Shown piece by piece: positions 62,263 through 64,000 of a stretch of DNA of 64,000 nucleotides. The translations under genes and the position numbers were made by a program. Where the stretch lies: assembly GCF_000477435.1 (NCBI RefSeq), contig NC_022576.1, positions 2,852,001 through 2,916,000 of the forward strand, written 5' to 3'. Source of the DNA: Candidatus Symbiobacter mobilis CR (lineage in GTDB: Bacteria > Pseudomonadota > Gammaproteobacteria > Burkholderiales > Burkholderiaceae_C). Within the stretch, counting starts at the first letter, position 1. Every line of letters begins with the position of its first letter. Under the pieces are notes generated by a model, which did no database searches, was not told where the DNA came from, and worked only from the letters and a program-made list of their open reading frames with translations.

Positions 62263-63123
62263 ATGCGACTTCTGGCCGTTCTGCTAGGCTTTTCGTGGGC
62301 CTGTTGTGCTGTAGCAGCAGATTCCATTCGAGATACCGTTCGAGACTCCATCCGTTTCGCCCCGCTGCCGATGGAAAACCGGGAGACCACGGTCAAGGCG
62401 ATGGCGCCGATGGTTCACTACCTTTCGGCGCAGCTCGGCAAACCGGTGGAAATCGTGTATTTCGACCGCAATAGCGACATCGTCGATGCCCTAGTCGTCG
62501 GCAAAGTCGATCTGGCGCATGTGGGGTTATTGCCGTATGTGGATAGCCATCAGCGCAACCCGCTCGTCCATCCTCTGATCTTTTTCCGGGAATCCGATGG
62601 CAATACCCACTACCGATGCGTGCTGGTCGGGGTCACGACGGGTTCCACCCCCAAGCTGGCGGATGTGCGCGGCAAGCGTATCGGGCTGACGCAGCGCATG
62701 TCCACCTGTGGGTACCTGGGAGCCAACGCCATCGTCCGCAAGGAATTGGGCATTCCCTTGGACAAATTCCCCTACAAGTACTTAGGCTCGCATGAAGCCG
62801 TCCTGCGTGGCGTGCTGGGGGGGACGGTTGACTATGGCGTAGTCAAGGAAGAATTCGCGAACAAGTACGCCAACCTTGGCGTCACGATTCTGGCCCAGTC
62901 GTTGCCTGTCCCATCCTTGGGCATTGCAGGCAACCGCAGGACACTCGGCGATGTGTTGTTCGAACGCATTCGCACGGTGCTGTTGGCTACCCACGCAGCG
63001 GAATACGAGCGCTGGGGCTTGACGATCCGCTATGGCATGGCGGCAGCGTATGACACCGACTTCGACGCATCGCGTTCCTTCGGTGACCCTGCGTCCATCC
63101 CTCCTGAGCCTATATCTCACTAA
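62263..63123 (+). CDS. PhnD-like phosphate/phosphonate-type periplasmic binding protein
   Basis: A 286-residue periplasmic binding protein with a signal peptide (MRLLAVLLGFSWACCAVAA, cleaved before DSIRDT). The fold landmarks are FAPLPMENRETTVKAMAPM, YFDRNSDIVDALVVGKVDLAHVG, RIGLTQRMSTCGYLGA and LGSHEAVLRGVLGGTVDYGVV. The ATG at 62263 fits the signal peptide; a TTG five codons upstream is possible. No ABC transporter permease or ATPase is visible, and the next gene, overlapping by one base, encodes a Cache-type sensor. It may therefore serve as the ligand-binding partner of a sensor and not in uptake. Confidence 0.85.
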   Translation: MRLLAVLLGFSWACCAVAADSIRDTVRDSIRFAPLPMENRETTVKAMAPMVHYLSAQLGKPVEIVYFDRNSDIVDALVVGKVDLAHVGLLPYVDSHQRNPLVHPLIFFRESDGNTHYRCVLVGVTTGSTPKLADVRGKRIGLTQRMSTCGYLGANAIVRKELGIPLDKFPYKYLGSHEAVLRGVLGGTVDYGVVKEEFANKYANLGVTILAQSLPVPSLGIAGNRRTLGDVLFERIRTVLLATHAAEYERWGLTIRYGMAAAYDTDFDASRSFGDPASIPPEPISH

Positions 63124-64000
63124 TGCCGTCATCGGCCCCGCTCCGTTCCCCCGGCTTGCTACGCCGCGTGGGAATCCTTTTTTTGGTGACGGCGGTTGCG
63201 CTGTTTGCATTGGCGTGGCAGTTCACTGGGCAGCAGTACCGTGACGAAAGTAGGCATGTCGCCGCGCAGCACCTCGTTGCGCTCGACGTGGCATACCGTG
63301 CCAGCATCGAGTCCTACCGCCTCGGTGTCGAAACGCATCTGCGCACCCAAATCGACCAGCCTGCGGTAACGGAGCTGCTTGCGCAGGCGCTGGATACCCC
63401 CAATGACCTCATGCCTCCTCTGCGGGCCAAGCTGTACCGGTTGCTTGGCCAGGTCTACGATGTACTGCAACAGGAGGGGGTGCCCAGGCTCCAATTCCAC
63501 CTTGCCGACGACCGCGTGTTTTTGCGATTTCATCAGCCGGAAATGGCCGGCGATGCACTGGAAGCGATTCGTCCCTCGCTGCGCATCGTCCAAGCGGAAC
63601 GGCGTCCTGTATCGGGTCTCGAAGTGGGCAAAACTTTGCCTGCGTACCGGTTCGTTTTTCCCCTCAGCCATGCGGGGCGCTTCGTCGGCAGCGCCGAGCT
63701 TGCCTTGTCTTTCGAGCAGATACACGACCACCTCCGGCTGCTTCTGCGCAGCCCGGACTGTGCGCTGTTTCTGCGCAACGAAGGGTTGCTGGATCGCATT
63801 GCCATGGAGCACCGCGAGAAGTATGTTCCTGCGTCGATCCACCCCAATTTTTTGATTGAAAACCCGCTCGTGTCGCGTATCGTCCGGGACTTCACCCTGT
63901 CGGAACTGGTCGTACGTCTGAATCCGATCCTGCGGCGCGATCCACAGGTGCAGCATGCGATGGCTTCGGGGCAGAGTTTTGCGGTACCCATGCTCCATGA
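63123..64000 (+). CDS. Cache-domain membrane sensor, N-terminal part, runs off the window
   Basis: From the ATG at 63123 (overlapping the previous stop by one base) the frame stays open for 292 codons to the window end. An early membrane helix (GILFLVTAVALFALAW) is followed by an extracytoplasmic region of the dCache_3 kind, with ASIESYRLGVETHLRTQ, LQFHLADDRVFLRFHQPE, GLEVGKTLPAYRFVFPL and FVGSAELALSFEQI. The second membrane helix and the output domain lie beyond the edge, so it could be a histidine kinase, a cyclase or a chemoreceptor. Pairing with a PhnD-like binding protein suggests a two-protein sensor. Confidence 0.8.
   Translation, partial: MPSSAPLRSPGLLRRVGILFLVTAVALFALAWQFTGQQYRDESRHVAAQHLVALDVAYRASIESYRLGVETHLRTQIDQPAVTELLAQALDTPNDLMPPLRAKLYRLLGQVYDVLQQEGVPRLQFHLADDRVFLRFHQPEMAGDALEAIRPSLRIVQAERRPVSGLEVGKTLPAYRFVFPLSHAGRFVGSAELALSFEQIHDHLRLLLRSPDCALFLRNEGLLDRIAMEHREKYVPASIHPNFLIENPLVSRIVRDFTLSELVVRLNPILRRDPQVQHAMASGQSFAVPMLH

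Overview
The window is 64 kb of a roughly 60% GC bacterial chromosome. Gene content points to a betaproteobacterium of the order Burkholderiales, most likely close to Comamonadaceae: an xseB-ispA-dxs cluster, a separately encoded homocysteine-binding domain of methionine synthase, a yceD-type gene facing pgeF, and a PCMT-like gene ahead of a TolC-family gene. No rRNA, tRNA or CRISPR array was found. The species cannot be named from the sequence. The density of PAS, GGDEF, EAL and phytochrome genes suggests a motile organism that responds to light or redox.

Layout. 1-2.2 kb: housekeeping genes (YceD fragment, pgeF, metH homocysteine domain). 2.3-6.4 kb: an accessory, partly AT-rich defence remnant. 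It holds a DUF3883 helicase tail, an intact AAA-ATPase/HNH pair of the Septu (PtuA/PtuB) kind, a DUF1156 DNA methylase broken by two stop codons, a truncated HigB toxin, HigA and a small ORF. 6.4-19.9 kb: core metabolism and envelope genes (aroB, GDP-fucose genes gmd and fcl, a TolC-like gene, xseB-ispA-dxs, a hemerythrin, ppk1, murJ). 20-21 kb: two small unknown genes, one with an elaborate promoter and leader. 21-27 kb: oxyR, a PAS-GGDEF-EAL protein, an HDOD protein and a diguanylate cyclase. 27-35 kb: a Spy/CpxP-like gene, rdgC, a COG2509 flavoprotein, an AAA/PD-(D/E)XK protein, the fluoride channel gene crcB, serC and an ATP-grasp-like gene.

35.4-57.9 kb is the most striking part: ten or eleven plus-strand signalling genes in a row, most overlapping by a few bases. 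They comprise a REC-PAS-PAS-LuxR regulator, a Cache/7-PAS histidine kinase, a MASE1 kinase, two single-domain response regulators, a REC-PAS-GGDEF-EAL-CZB protein, a CHASE kinase, a REC-PAS-PAS-HK-REC hybrid, and a 1499-residue CheB-CheR-PAS-GGDEF-EAL protein. The run ends in a bacteriophytochrome with no output domain and its heme oxygenase. The likely logic is that BphO supplies biliverdin, the phytochrome and the PAS, Cache, CHASE and MASE1 inputs sense light and small molecules, phosphorelay passes through the response regulators, and the outputs are c-di-GMP turnover, receptor-methylation-type enzymes and one LuxR-type DNA-binding regulator. This wiring is inferred from co-location and domains.

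57.9-64 kb: a strong terminator, a FapA/DUF342 gene, htpG, a divergent promoter region with a nearly perfect 30-bp palindrome and 11-bp direct repeats, a PhnD-like binding protein, and the start of a Cache-domain sensor that runs off the window. Several families of short hairpins and tandem repeats are scattered through the intergenic spaces. One family of five hairpins shows compensatory changes in its stem.
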